64,000 nt of DNA from Marinomonas sp. CT5 (GTDB taxonomy: Bacteria; Pseudomonadota; Gammaproteobacteria; Pseudomonadales; Marinomonadaceae), in assembly GCF_018336975.1 (NCBI RefSeq), contig NZ_CP025572.1, positions 3,581,112 to 3,645,111 of the forward strand, written 5' to 3'. How positions within the stretch are numbered: position 1 is the stretch's first letter; each line of letters starts with the position of its first letter. Below are positions 18,683 through 26,718 of the stretch, one piece after another. Below the pieces are notes generated by a model, which saw only the letters and a program-made list of their open reading frames with translations, did not search any database and had not been told where the DNA came from. A program made the position numbers and the translations under genes.

Positions 18683-20301
18683 TCTGCCGCCCTCCCTTTT
18701 TGTGGAAAGAGTCCCTTAGGACGTTTTTGAATAAAGAGAATAATGAACACCAACACCAGAATAGCCGCGAGAACCGCCCCCGTCGTTGGCTCAAGAAATT
18801 TGGTGGCGATACCCAAAGTGAAGGCCGCGACCAAGGTTCCTAACAAGTTGCCCACACCACCGAACACCACCACCATAAAGGAGTCGATAATGTAAGATTG
18901 TCCCAAGTTAGGCCCTACGTTGGTCAATTGGCTCAACGCCACACCGGCAATACCCGCGATACCAGAACCTAAACCAAAGGTCATCGCATCCACCCAATTG
19001 GTTTTTACCCCCATGGCTTTTGCCATATTGCGATTTTGCGAGACTGCACGAACGTTTAGCCCCAGAGAGGTTTTCTTCAACACAATCACTAAGACAATGA
19101 ATACCAACAAAGCAAAAGCCAGAATGTACAAACGGTTCAATGTCAGAGACAGCACGGGATTAATTTCCCAAGAACCACTCATCCAGCTGGGTGTAGAAAC
19201 TTGACGGTTTAGAGGAGAGAAAATAGTTCGAACCAATTGCTGCAAGATCAAACTGATACCAAAAGTGGCGAGCAGAGTTTCCAATGGACGACCGTGCAAA
19301 CGACAAATAACCAATCGCTCAATCAAAACGCCCATCAAACCAGACACCAAGAAGGCTGCTGGAATCGCCACCCAAATTGAATAGTCGATGTAATTCGGCA
19401 TGATCAGCTGCACCACATAAGTTGTGTAAGCGCCCAACATGATCATTTCGCCGTGAGCCATGTTAATCACGCCCATCACACCAAAGGTAATCGCCAAACC
19501 GATGGAAGCAAGCAAGAGCACTGACCCGAGACTCAGACCAAAAAACAACTGGTCGACAAAAGCAAAACGGTTAACTCGTTGCGCGATGGTTTCTAATGCG
19601 TTATTCGCCGCGCTAACCACGGCTGGATTATCATCACCAGTCAATCGTGTTAGCAGGTTTCGAACATCACTTTCTAAGCTTGTGGACATTTTCTCAATCG
19701 CAGCAATACGATTGGATGGAGCTAATGTTGTTTGCGCAGCGGTATTCATGGCAAGCGCCAATGCCATGGCTTCTTTTACTTTCTTATTGGTTTCTTGTGG
19801 GTATAAGCTTTCTAATGTTGCCACCGTGCTATCGTCTAATTTTGATAACAATTCACGCACGGCATTTTCACGTACGCTTGGTGATTTAGAAGTCAGTTGG
19901 ATACGCGCGATAGCGCTACGCAAATAGCCACGTAGTTTGTTATTCACACGAACTTTATCGACATCACGTCGACCTATCTCCGTGTTAATTTCACCGGTAA
20001 AAACATTTTTATAATGGGTTTCACCATTCACCTCGAACTTGCCGACCACCTTTTTCTCAGCTTCGATGTAATACAAATCCCCATTTAATAGGGTACGTAA
20101 CAATGGCAAAACGCTTTCGTCAGATACCGCTTCTATTTTCATTAAAATAGGCTTCATATCTTTGATTTTTGCTTCACCTAACTCGGCAAACAATGGGTCT
20201 AAAGATGCCGATTCAGCTGCGTGAGTAGAAAGGGATAAGAGCCCAAAAAGACAGCAACAAAGTGCAATGCAATGTCTCAAGGTCATACGTCTCAAGGTCA
20301 T
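18679..20301 (-). CDS. urtB: Urea ABC transporter permease UrtB
   Basis: At 540 residues this is the long form of UrtB. It has a signal sequence (residues 1-30) and a periplasmic helical-repeat-like region to about 240 (VLPLLRTLLNGDLYY, VRNLLTRLTGDDNPAV). A LivH-type permease follows from about 250 (MAHGEMIMLGAYTTYVVQ, PLETLLATFGISLILQQ). The extra N-terminal domain is a normal feature of many proteobacterial UrtB proteins. It is 149 bp after urtA, behind a strong hairpin. Confidence 0.95.
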   Translation of the reverse strand: MTLRRMTLRHCIALCCCLFGLLSLSTHAAESASLDPLFAELGEAKIKDMKPILMKIEAVSDESVLPLLRTLLNGDLYYIEAEKKVVGKFEVNGETHYKNVFTGEINTEIGRRDVDKVRVNNKLRGYLRSAIARIQLTSKSPSVRENAVRELLSKLDDSTVATLESLYPQETNKKVKEAMALALAMNTAAQTTLAPSNRIAAIEKMSTSLESDVRNLLTRLTGDDNPAVVSAANNALETIAQRVNRFAFVDQLFFGLSLGSVLLLASIGLAITFGVMGVINMAHGEMIMLGAYTTYVVQLIMPNYIDYSIWVAIPAAFLVSGLMGVLIERLVICRLHGRPLETLLATFGISLILQQLVRTIFSPLNRQVSTPSWMSGSWEINPVLSLTLNRLYILAFALLVFIVLVIVLKKTSLGLNVRAVSQNRNMAKAMGVKTNWVDAMTFGLGSGIAGIAGVALSQLTNVGPNLGQSYIIDSFMVVVFGGVGNLLGTLVAAFTLGIATKFLEPTTGAVLAAILVLVFIILFIQKRPKGLFPQKGRAAE

Positions 20302-20387
20302 ACTCCATGTGTCGGTGGGTTATTGCGCCAGCGTTCAAAAACTCAACGCGAAAAAGAATTCGGGATATTGCTATTGGGGAAAAAGTT

Positions 20388-20424
20388 GACTCTCTGACTA
20401 GACTAGCTCGCTAGTCAGAGAGTC
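20388..20424 (-). terminator. Strong hairpin between urtA and urtB (partial terminator or mRNA stabiliser)
   Basis: GACTCTCTGACTAG and CTAGTCAGAGAGTC form a perfect 14-bp stem around a 9-base loop, 26 bp after the urtA stop. There is no good T-run on the minus strand, so it more likely acts as a processing or stabilising element, or as a leaky attenuator. Such a layout would let the binding protein UrtA be made in excess of the membrane complex. Confidence 0.65.
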
Positions 20425-20450
20425 GAGGTTACCCCTGGGAATGGGTCAAA

Positions 20451-21734
20451 TTAGTAATTCTGACCAGAACATGTCTTAGTTTTCGTGTTGTAGTTACCGC
20501 ACTTGATCGGTGCCGTCCAATCTGAAATCAGATCTTTAGAACCTGGTAAGAAGTCAGACCAAGCATCACCCGCTACCACACCATCGGTTTCCCAAACCAC
20601 TTCAAACTGACCGTCGTCTTGGATCTCGCCAATCAGCACAGGCTTGCTCAAATGATGGTTTTTGTTCATCACTGCAATACCACCCGTTAGGTTTGGCGTT
20701 GTTTGACCGATCATGGCTTGTTCAACCGCATCAACATCCGTTGTGCCCGCTTTCGTTACCGCATTAGCCCACATTTTGAAACCGATATAAGTGGCTTCCA
20801 TTGGGTCATTGGTTACACGATCAGGGTTCTTGGTGTACGCATGCCATGCTTTGATGAATGCTTCGTTTTCAGGTGTTTCTACACTTTGGAAGTAGTTCCA
20901 AGCGGCCAAATGGCCAACCAATGGCGTAGTATCTAGACCAGAAAGTTCTTCTTCACCCACGGAGAAAGCCACCACTGGGATATCTTCAGAAGAAATACCT
21001 TGGTTACCCAATTCTTTATAGAAAGGCACGTTGGCATCGCCATTGATGGTAGAAACCACGGCCGTTTTCTTACCTTCACTACCGAATTTCTTAATATCAG
21101 AAACAATCGACTGCCAATCAGAATGACCAAATGGCGTGTAGTTGATCATGATGTCTTTTGCTGCAACGCCTTTGGCTTTTAAATAAGCTTCAAGAATTTT
21201 GTTAGTAGTACGTGGATAAACATAATCGGTTCCGGCAAGCACAAAGCGCTCTACACCAAGATCGTTCATCAAATAATCCACCGCTGGAATCGCCTGCTGG
21301 TTTGGCGCAGCCCCTGTGTAAAACACGTTTTTAGACGACTCTTCACCTTCGTACTGAACTGGGTAGAACATCAAACCGTTCAACTCTTCCAATACAGGCA
21401 AAACCGATTTACGAGAAACCGATGTCCAACTACCAAAAATCACATCCACTTTGTCTTTGGTTAATAACTCGCGTCCTTTCTCTGCAAACAATGGCCAGTT
21501 TGACGCTGGGTCAACAACCACTGCCTCGATCTTCTTACCTAACAAACCACCCTTTTTGTTTTGCTCTTCCACCATCATCAAGACAGTATCTTTAAGCGTG
21601 GTTTCAGAAATCGCCATGGTGCCAGACAAGGAGTGCAACACACCGACCTTAATTGTGTCTGCCGCTAGCGAAGGAAGCGCAATAAGCGTTGCACCAGAGA
21701 GCACAATCGCAGATGTAAGCGTTTTGATTTTCAT
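20451..21734 (-). CDS. urtA: Urea ABC transporter substrate-binding protein UrtA
   Basis: The 427-residue protein has a signal peptide cleaved near residue 24 (ALPSLAADTIKVGVLHS). The periplasmic_binding fold is typical of UrtA/AmiC-type proteins (GTMAISETTLKDTVLM, FGSWTSVSRKSVLPVLEE, LMFYPVQYEGEESS). It binds urea in the periplasm and delivers it to UrtBC. It is the first gene of the minus-strand urt-ure unit, and its upstream region carries a palindromic candidate operator. Confidence 0.96.
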   Translation of the reverse strand: MKIKTLTSAIVLSGATLIALPSLAADTIKVGVLHSLSGTMAISETTLKDTVLMMVEEQNKKGGLLGKKIEAVVVDPASNWPLFAEKGRELLTKDKVDVIFGSWTSVSRKSVLPVLEELNGLMFYPVQYEGEESSKNVFYTGAAPNQQAIPAVDYLMNDLGVERFVLAGTDYVYPRTTNKILEAYLKAKGVAAKDIMINYTPFGHSDWQSIVSDIKKFGSEGKKTAVVSTINGDANVPFYKELGNQGISSEDIPVVAFSVGEEELSGLDTTPLVGHLAAWNYFQSVETPENEAFIKAWHAYTKNPDRVTNDPMEATYIGFKMWANAVTKAGTTDVDAVEQAMIGQTTPNLTGGIAVMNKNHHLSKPVLIGEIQDDGQFEVVWETDGVVAGDAWSDFLPGSKDLISDWTAPIKCGNYNTKTKTCSGQNY

Positions 21735-21862
21735 AGTTGGAGCCGTCCTATTGTGATTTATAATATTTTTGGTTTTTTAGACGAGGTATGAACACCTCAA
21801 ATCCGTAGAGCCAGTATTAAAAAATCATCGATAGAAAGGTATGCGCGAAATGACTTACGGGG

Positions 21863-21880
21863 ATACGTCATTTGACGTAT
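21863..21880. promoter_or_regulatory. Palindrome ATACGTCA-TT-TGACGTAT, candidate operator of urtA
   Basis: A perfect 8-bp inverted repeat with a 2-bp spacer lies about 130 bp upstream of the urtA start. A TGAC half-site also lies 10 bp away at 21851-21854. Dimeric LuxR-type response regulators bind sites of this general form, so the regulator encoded at 5566-6480 is a natural candidate; that link is an inference. Confidence 0.5.
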
Positions 21881-21894
21881 ACAAAGGTTTTGTT

Positions 21895-21930
21895 CCCTCC
21901 CCTTTCTTCAAGAGGAGGGTTAGGGAGGGG
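21895..21930. repeat. CT/GA-rich inverted repeat (REP-like)
   Basis: CCCTCCCC at 21895-21902 pairs with GGGAGGGG-type sequence at 21923-21930, with AGGAGGGTTA between. Repeats of this style occur as dispersed intergenic elements in many bacteria. A single copy is visible in this window. Confidence 0.5.
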
Positions 21931-22059
21931 TTATGGTTTTGACTGTTTTCATGCATTCCCAACCTTTATTCCGCTCTTAAATTCAGGAAAAGGCTGGGCG
22001 GGTAACTTTTGCTAGAGCCCAAAAACTTCAGTTTAAAGAAAAGCAAAACTAACTAAATT

Positions 22060-22581
22060 TCATATGCTGCGCATCATTACCCTAGCATCTTCCCCGTAGC
22101 TCTCATTGGCTTGTTGATTCGTTAGTTCGACAAAGCCGTGTTTTTGCCAGAAGGATACGGAGTCTTGGACAGAGACGAGTAAGGCTTTTTCAAAGCCGGA
22201 TGAGGCGGCGCTATCAAGTAGATGTGTGACCATGTTAGAACCGACTCCTCTACCCGCCGCGTGTTTTGAAATGGCTAAATCATGTAGGAATAAGGTCGCG
22301 CCATGGCTTTCCTCTGGAAGGATTTGGTATAACTTGGGTGGTGTTTCACTGTGCCAAGCGTGAGCCAATAAATAGCCCAATACGTTTTGCTCTTCTGGTC
22401 TGCTTTGCTCTGCTAATTCTGTTTCTGCATGGTAAACAAAACAACAGCTTGGGGATTGTTGCCATTTGCTTTGCAGTACCTCTAGGCTTTCAGGTTCGAT
22501 TTCTGAATACACTTCCGCTTGGATCCTTAGTACCTCTGGCCAGTTGTTTTGGTTAATGGCTTGTATTGGCCTTGTTGTCAT
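22060..22581 (-). CDS. GNAT-family N-acetyltransferase
   Basis: The 173-residue GNAT has motif A in the form FLHDLAISKHAAGRGVGSNMVTHLL (residues about 98-122), followed by ALLVSVQDSVSFWQKHGFVEL. Its start overlaps the upstream GNAT gene by 4 bases, so the two are translated together. The acceptor is unknown. Confidence 0.9.
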   Translation of the reverse strand: MTTRPIQAINQNNWPEVLRIQAEVYSEIEPESLEVLQSKWQQSPSCCFVYHAETELAEQSRPEEQNVLGYLLAHAWHSETPPKLYQILPEESHGATLFLHDLAISKHAAGRGVGSNMVTHLLDSAASSGFEKALLVSVQDSVSFWQKHGFVELTNQQANESYGEDARVMMRSI

Positions 22582-23075
22582 AGGTTCGCAGCTCTAATAC
22601 TCGATTCAATAGCCATCGTCATAATATGCTGAGGTCCTGAAGGGCCGCCATGATAAAGGTCGTTGGTGTCTTCAAAACCCCCTTTTTCATAGAGTTGCTT
22701 GGCGATGGGATTTTGACAGTTAACGGTTAACATCACGGCCGTATGGTTTGGGTAGGCTTCACTTAGGTAGTTGGGCAAGGCCAAAATCGCTTGTTTCGCA
22801 TAGCCTTTGCCTTGGTATTCTTTGCTGATAAAGAAGCTACGCAGGCCAATGGCATTAGAGCGGCTCGCAAAATCGAAACTTTTCGAATAAGTTGTATCAA
22901 TAAGAAAGAAGCCAACCATAGTGTCATCAGCAAAGATTACGTGTGGACGAACTTGCGCATTGGCGTTCTTCAAAATGTCGTCTATCGTTCCGACAAATGG
23001 CTTTTGTTCATCCATGACCGCAAGTGTAATCACGTCTGCCAGATGCCGCGTGGTCATCTTTTCAATGCTTATCAT
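22578..23075 (-). CDS. GNAT-family N-acetyltransferase
   Basis: The 165-residue GNAT has motif A (LRSFFISKEYQGKGYAKQAI, near residues 82-101) and the C-terminal NPIAKQLYEKGGFEDTND typical of SpeG/RimJ-like acetyltransferases. The acceptor cannot be inferred. It forms a two-gene unit with the GNAT at 22060-22581. Confidence 0.9.
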   Translation of the reverse strand: MISIEKMTTRHLADVITLAVMDEQKPFVGTIDDILKNANAQVRPHVIFADDTMVGFFLIDTTYSKSFDFASRSNAIGLRSFFISKEYQGKGYAKQAILALPNYLSEAYPNHTAVMLTVNCQNPIAKQLYEKGGFEDTNDLYHGGPSGPQHIMTMAIESSIRAANL

Positions 23076-23168
23076 CCTCTCTCCTTCTCATTGTTTTCTC
23101 TTTTACCTTATTGAATTACACCTATTAGGCCAAATTATAACCACTAATCTCATTCAAAATGGTTGTTT

Positions 23169-24269
23169 ATGTTTTTCATCAAACTCTTCGTTGCCTTGCT
23201 TCTCACACTTGCTCTGGTGGTTTATCTGGTTAATTTAAACATTAAATCTAAGGTAAATCCTATCGAGGATGTCACAACGGCTCCCTATAAAAATGCTAAA
23301 TTTCATAATACAGCGCCACGTAAACCAATGACTTTCTCTGATACCGCAGCATTGTGGGTGCGTTTCTTTACGGATAAAAAAGTCGATACGGTACCCAATA
23401 TCGATATTCCTGTTCGCGCCATTAGTCGTGCTGATTTAGATGACTTGAGCACAGATACCATTCACCTAGTGAAACTTGGCCATTCCTCTATTTTGTTAAA
23501 AATGTATGGTAAATACTGGCTTATCGATCCGGTATTTTCTGATCGAGCTTCGCCATTCCAGTTCATTGGCCCAAAAAGATTCCACCAGCCGCCCATACGT
23601 TTAGAAGACTTACCGCCTATCGATAAGGTACTGATTTCCCATAACCATTACGATCATCTAGATAAAGCCAGCATCAAGGTTTTGCGCGATAAAGCACAAG
23701 AGTTTTTGGTGCCAAAAGGCGTAGATGGGGATCTGGTTGATTGGGGTGTCGAGGCCAATAAAATCATCAGCTTCGATTGGTGGCAGGAGCATCAAACTGG
23801 TCAAGGTTTGGTCGCCTTCACACCCACTCAGCACTTTTCAGGACGAGGAATGGGAGACGGCAATGCAACCTTGTGGGGAGCGTGGGTCATCAAAACGCCT
23901 CATGAAAGCCTATTTTTTAGTGGTGATTCTGGCTACTTCTCTGGATTCAAAGAAACGGGAGATAAATACGGGCCATTCGACCTTACTATGATAGAAACCG
24001 GTGCATATGATAAAGACTGGGCCGATATTCACATGAAGCCCGAAGAAAGCGTTCAGGCAAATATCGACCTACAAGGGAAGACCATGATGCCCATTCACAA
24101 CGGCACATTCGATCTTGCCTTTCATACATGGCATGATCCATTTGATCGTGTCGTGGTGGAAGCAAAAGCCCGAAATGTCACCTTGAGCACACCAGAATTT
24201 GGCCGTATTTTTTCGATTCAGGATTTACCACCGCTAACACCTTGGTGGCAAAAAGGCTCGACCAAGTAA
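23169..24269 (+). CDS. MBL-fold metallohydrolase (NAPE-PLD/UlaG-like), membrane anchored
   Basis: The N-terminus MFFIKLFVALLLTLALVVYL is a signal anchor. The metal-binding motif SHNHYDHLD (HxHxDH) lies near residue 160. Further metal ligands are in FTPTQHFSGRG, FFSGDSGYFSG and MPIHNGTFDLAFHTW. This arrangement matches the beta-lactamase-like hydrolases related to N-acyl-phosphatidylethanolamine phospholipase D and UlaG. A periplasmic-side or inner-membrane location is likely; the substrate is unknown. A TTG two codons upstream is an alternative start. Confidence 0.88.
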   Translation: MFFIKLFVALLLTLALVVYLVNLNIKSKVNPIEDVTTAPYKNAKFHNTAPRKPMTFSDTAALWVRFFTDKKVDTVPNIDIPVRAISRADLDDLSTDTIHLVKLGHSSILLKMYGKYWLIDPVFSDRASPFQFIGPKRFHQPPIRLEDLPPIDKVLISHNHYDHLDKASIKVLRDKAQEFLVPKGVDGDLVDWGVEANKIISFDWWQEHQTGQGLVAFTPTQHFSGRGMGDGNATLWGAWVIKTPHESLFFSGDSGYFSGFKETGDKYGPFDLTMIETGAYDKDWADIHMKPEESVQANIDLQGKTMMPIHNGTFDLAFHTWHDPFDRVVVEAKARNVTLSTPEFGRIFSIQDLPPLTPWWQKGSTK

Positions 24270-24288
24270 AATACCATTACAAACATAA

Positions 24289-24323
24289 AAAACCCCGATA
24301 CCAATGATTGGTATCGGGGTTTT
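24289..24323 (+). terminator. Rho-independent terminator between the MBL gene and recA
   Basis: AACCCCGATACCAAT and ATTGGTATCGGGGTT form a stem of about 15 bp flanked by A and T runs on both sides. It can serve both the plus-strand MBL gene and the minus-strand recA fragment. Confidence 0.88.
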
Positions 24324-24380
24324 CAGTCTAGGTTCACTATTGTGAATCTACAATCGGTTTTAATACACTGCTAAGCGAAA

Positions 24381-25250
24381 TTAAAAGGCCAACTCATCAG
24401 TGGCATCTTTGTCTTCTGCCGCGTCAGCTTTATCATCTGCTTTAATTTTCTTAGGCAATAAATCTTCACGGATTTTGGCTTCAATCTCTGCGGCAATTTC
24501 AGGGTTGTCCGCTAAGAATTGAGCGGCGTTGGCTTTACCCTGACCGATCTTATTACCATTGTATGCGTACCAAGCGCCCGCTTTATCAACAAAGCCTTGC
24601 TTAACGCCTAAATCGATCACTTCACCCATGCGGTAAATACCAGCACCGTACATGATCTGGAATTCAGTTTGCTTGAACGGCGGAGCAATCTTGTTTTTCA
24701 CCACTTTAACGCGGGTTTCATTACCAATTACTTCATCACCCTGCTTCACTGAGCCAATACGGCGAATATCCAAGCGAACAGAAGAATAAAACTTAAGCGC
24801 ATTACCACCTGTGGTCGTTTCAGGAGAACCGAACATCACACCAATTTTCATACGAATTTGGTTAATGAAAACAACCAAACAATTGGCGTTTTTAATAGAA
24901 CCTGTCAACTTACGCATTGCTTGAGAAAGCAAACGAGCTTGAACACCAACAGAAGAACTGCCCATTTCGCCTTCGATCTCAGACTTAGGCACCAAGGCCG
25001 CTACCGAGTCGACAATGACGACATCAACACTGTTAGAGCGAACCAACATATCCACAATTTCAAGTGCTTGCTCACCCGTATCTGGCTGAGAGATTAAAAG
25101 GTCTGAAATATTCACCCCAAGCTTTTCAGCATAAGAAGGGTCAAGCGCGTGCTCGGCATCGATAAAAGCACAAGTTTTACCTTGCTTCTGAGCTTCAGCA
25201 ATCACACTCAAGGTTAGGGTTGTTTTACCTGAAGACTCTGGTCCATAGAT
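24381..25250 (-). pseudogene. recA: recA lacking its 5' end (about 60 codons and the start missing)
   Basis: From Walker A onward the protein is an orthodox Rec[49 protein letters not shown], loop L1/L2 ([22 protein letters not shown]), a lysine-rich tail and a DELAF end. In E. coli numbering, sequence begins only just before Gly66, so the oligomerisation helix and the start codon are absent. Family similarity ends at 25250, exactly where a repeat also found at 60222 begins. The frame stays open for about 16 more codons with no usable start. A short product from an internal TTG would lack Walker A. Confidence 0.88.
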
Positions 25251-25252
25251 TA

Positions 25253-25314
25253 AGGTTATATAGAAGAAATACTCAATAATGGTACAGGTTATTAATTAGG
25301 TGAATTCCAAGCTT
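25253..25314. repeat. Shared repeat, copy 1 (mobile element end abutting recA)
   Basis: About 58 bp here, beginning GTTATATAGAAGAAATACTC and ending near GGTGAATTCCAAGCTT, match 60222-60280 with roughly seven mismatches. In both places the repeat starts at the point where a coding sequence is broken (recA here, an IS3 transposase there). It is therefore probably the end of an insertion sequence or MITE. No terminal inverted repeat partner is seen. Confidence 0.7.
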
Positions 25315-25363
25315 ACAACATTAAGTTTGACTACTTATATGTGTGGGATAAGCCCACCGGCCC

Positions 25364-25468
25364 TTTCTAGTTTCTAGTTTCTAGTTTCTAGTTTCTAGTT
25401 TCTAGTTTCTAGTTTCTAGTTTCTAGTTTCTAGTTTCTAGTTTCTAGTTTCTAGTTTCTAGTTTCTAG
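25364..25468. repeat. Tandem repeat, 15 copies of TTTCTAG
   Basis: Fifteen uninterrupted copies of the heptamer TTTCTAG (TAGAAAC-type on the other strand) run for exactly 105 bp. A perfect 7-bp array of this size is prone to slippage, so copy number may vary between cells or assemblies. Confidence 0.97.
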
Positions 25469-25715
25469 TAGGGACGCTTTCAATTCCTTCATTAGCCAAT
25501 TCATTTCTACAAACTTCTAATACAAACCCTTTGATCGGCTTTGTATTTGCATTTGCATTCTGCCCCATTAGAGTTACACAAACTTCAGCTTTATAACTAA
25601 GGTGTTGGTCAAACCTGCTGTTCCATTCCGGATCATAGCCATAGTCCCAGTCCCTAGCACGTCTTTCGAATAAGGCCCAAAAAGTTGCAAAACAGGTGAG
25701 TTTTATGAAGCCTCG
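25458..25715 (-). pseudogene. C-terminal fragment of an unrecognised protein
   Basis: The minus strand is open for 86 codons, ending at a TAG inside the heptamer array. It reads RARDWDYGYDPEWNSRFDQH and FVLEVCRNELANEGIESVP, with coding-like codon use. No ATG, GTG or TTG start fits the left part. I do not recognise the protein. It overlaps the start of an IS5-type transposase on the other strand, so only the part below about 25690 may be genuine. It is best read as a fragment stranded among mobile elements. Confidence 0.4.
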
Positions 25716-25803
25716 TCAGACAGAGACCATACCCCAAAAGGATTTATTCCAACCTCAGCTCGTTGACATCATTAACTCCAATTATCCTAAAATTCATCAT
25801 TAA
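25705..25803 (+). pseudogene. IS5-family transposase, N-terminal fragment
   Basis: An ATG at 25705 opens 32 codons that begin MKPRQTETIPQKDLFQPQL, resembling the N-terminus of IS5-type transposases (a DLF..L..IIN pattern). The frame ends at once in a TAA that overlaps the stop of the converging gene, and everything downstream is missing. It is an element remnant. Confidence 0.6.
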
Positions 25804-26717
25804 TTCCCCTCGTGAATGTTGAGCAGTTTTTCAGCAATGAAAAGGTCTTGAAGCGCGATGCCTGAACTATCAAAAATCGTAATGTCATTCGCTGACGTTC
25901 GTCCAGAGGATGTAGCGTTAATCACTTCTCCAATGTTGGTTATATTGCTGTTGCTAGTATGTTGAAGTTCGCCAATCTCAACCGATTGTTTGGCGAAGTC
26001 GCAAAACAATAAGGCGTTTGAATACAGTTCGACAGGAAGTTCCTGTTTGCCTTTCTTATCCGCTCCCATGGCTGAGATATGGGTGCCAGGTTTTACCCAC
26101 TCAGCGCGAAATAAGGGTTCGCTTGAGGTGGTTGCTGTGACAATAATGTCAGCGCTCATACAGGCGAACTGGGCATCGACGGCTTTGGCATTTAGTCCTT
26201 TTGCTTTTAACCTTTCGACAAAAATATTGGTTTTCTCAGTAGAACGACCAACGACGAACACAGAGTTAATTGATCTCACATTACACACCGCCATGGCTTC
26301 ATATTCTGCTTGGTGACCCGTTCCAAAAATGGCTAAGGTGGTTGAGTCTTTTCGAGCTAAATAATCAACGGCGACGGCATCTGCGGCAGCTGTGCGATAA
26401 GCGTTTACCGCACTGGCTTCAATGATGGCTTTTAATACGCCTGTTTCTGGGTCAAGCAAGAAAATTGTTGTGCCATGGCAAGGCCGTCCTAGTGACGCAT
26501 TGTTCGGCCAATAGCTTCCGGTTTTCCAACCGACAACCTTATCGGTACAAGCGGCTTTCAGTGAAAACACGGTATTTGGGGCGGCACCACCTGCATTGAC
26601 GACAGGAAAGAGTGTCGCATTGTCGGAAATAACGGCCGTTAACGCATTTTTAATAGCGTCATAGGCCAATTCGTGTGTGATGAGTTTGGATGTGTGTGCT
26701 TCATTAAGATGGATCAT
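25800..26717 (-). CDS. Ornithine cyclodeaminase/mu-crystallin family reductase
   Basis: The 305-residue protein has the family's Rossmann region (TLAIFGTGHQAEYEAMAV near residue 126, VFVVGRSTEKTNIF near 153) and the catalytic-site stretch VVGWKTGSYWPNN near 61. This family includes ornithine cyclodeaminase, ketimine reductases and iminosuccinate reductase (BhcD). It sits one base after a D-threonine-aldolase-like gene, so reduction of an imine made from a beta-hydroxy amino acid is an attractive inference. True ornithine cyclodeaminase activity is not excluded. Confidence 0.88.
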   Translation of the reverse strand: MIHLNEAHTSKLITHELAYDAIKNALTAVISDNATLFPVVNAGGAAPNTVFSLKAACTDKVVGWKTGSYWPNNASLGRPCHGTTIFLLDPETGVLKAIIEASAVNAYRTAAADAVAVDYLARKDSTTLAIFGTGHQAEYEAMAVCNVRSINSVFVVGRSTEKTNIFVERLKAKGLNAKAVDAQFACMSADIIVTATTSSEPLFRAEWVKPGTHISAMGADKKGKQELPVELYSNALLFCDFAKQSVEIGELQHTSNSNITNIGEVINATSSGRTSANDITIFDSSGIALQDLFIAEKLLNIHEGN

Positions 26718-26718
26718 A

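Larger units (their letters stand above)
21735..22059 (-). promoter_or_regulatory. Upstream region of urtA
   Basis: This 325-bp gap contains no gene. It should hold the promoter of the whole urt-ure unit. It contains the palindrome at 21863-21880 and the CT/GA-rich inverted repeat at 21895-21930. I could not assign a convincing sigma-54 site. Confidence 0.6.

Noticed and set aside
24381..25211. A functional short RecA translated from the internal TTG
   Set aside because: It would lack the Walker A motif and the N-terminal oligomerisation helix, so it cannot act as RecA.
25364..25468. CRISPR array
   Set aside because: The repeats are 7 bp and directly adjacent with no spacers, and no cas genes are visible in the window.
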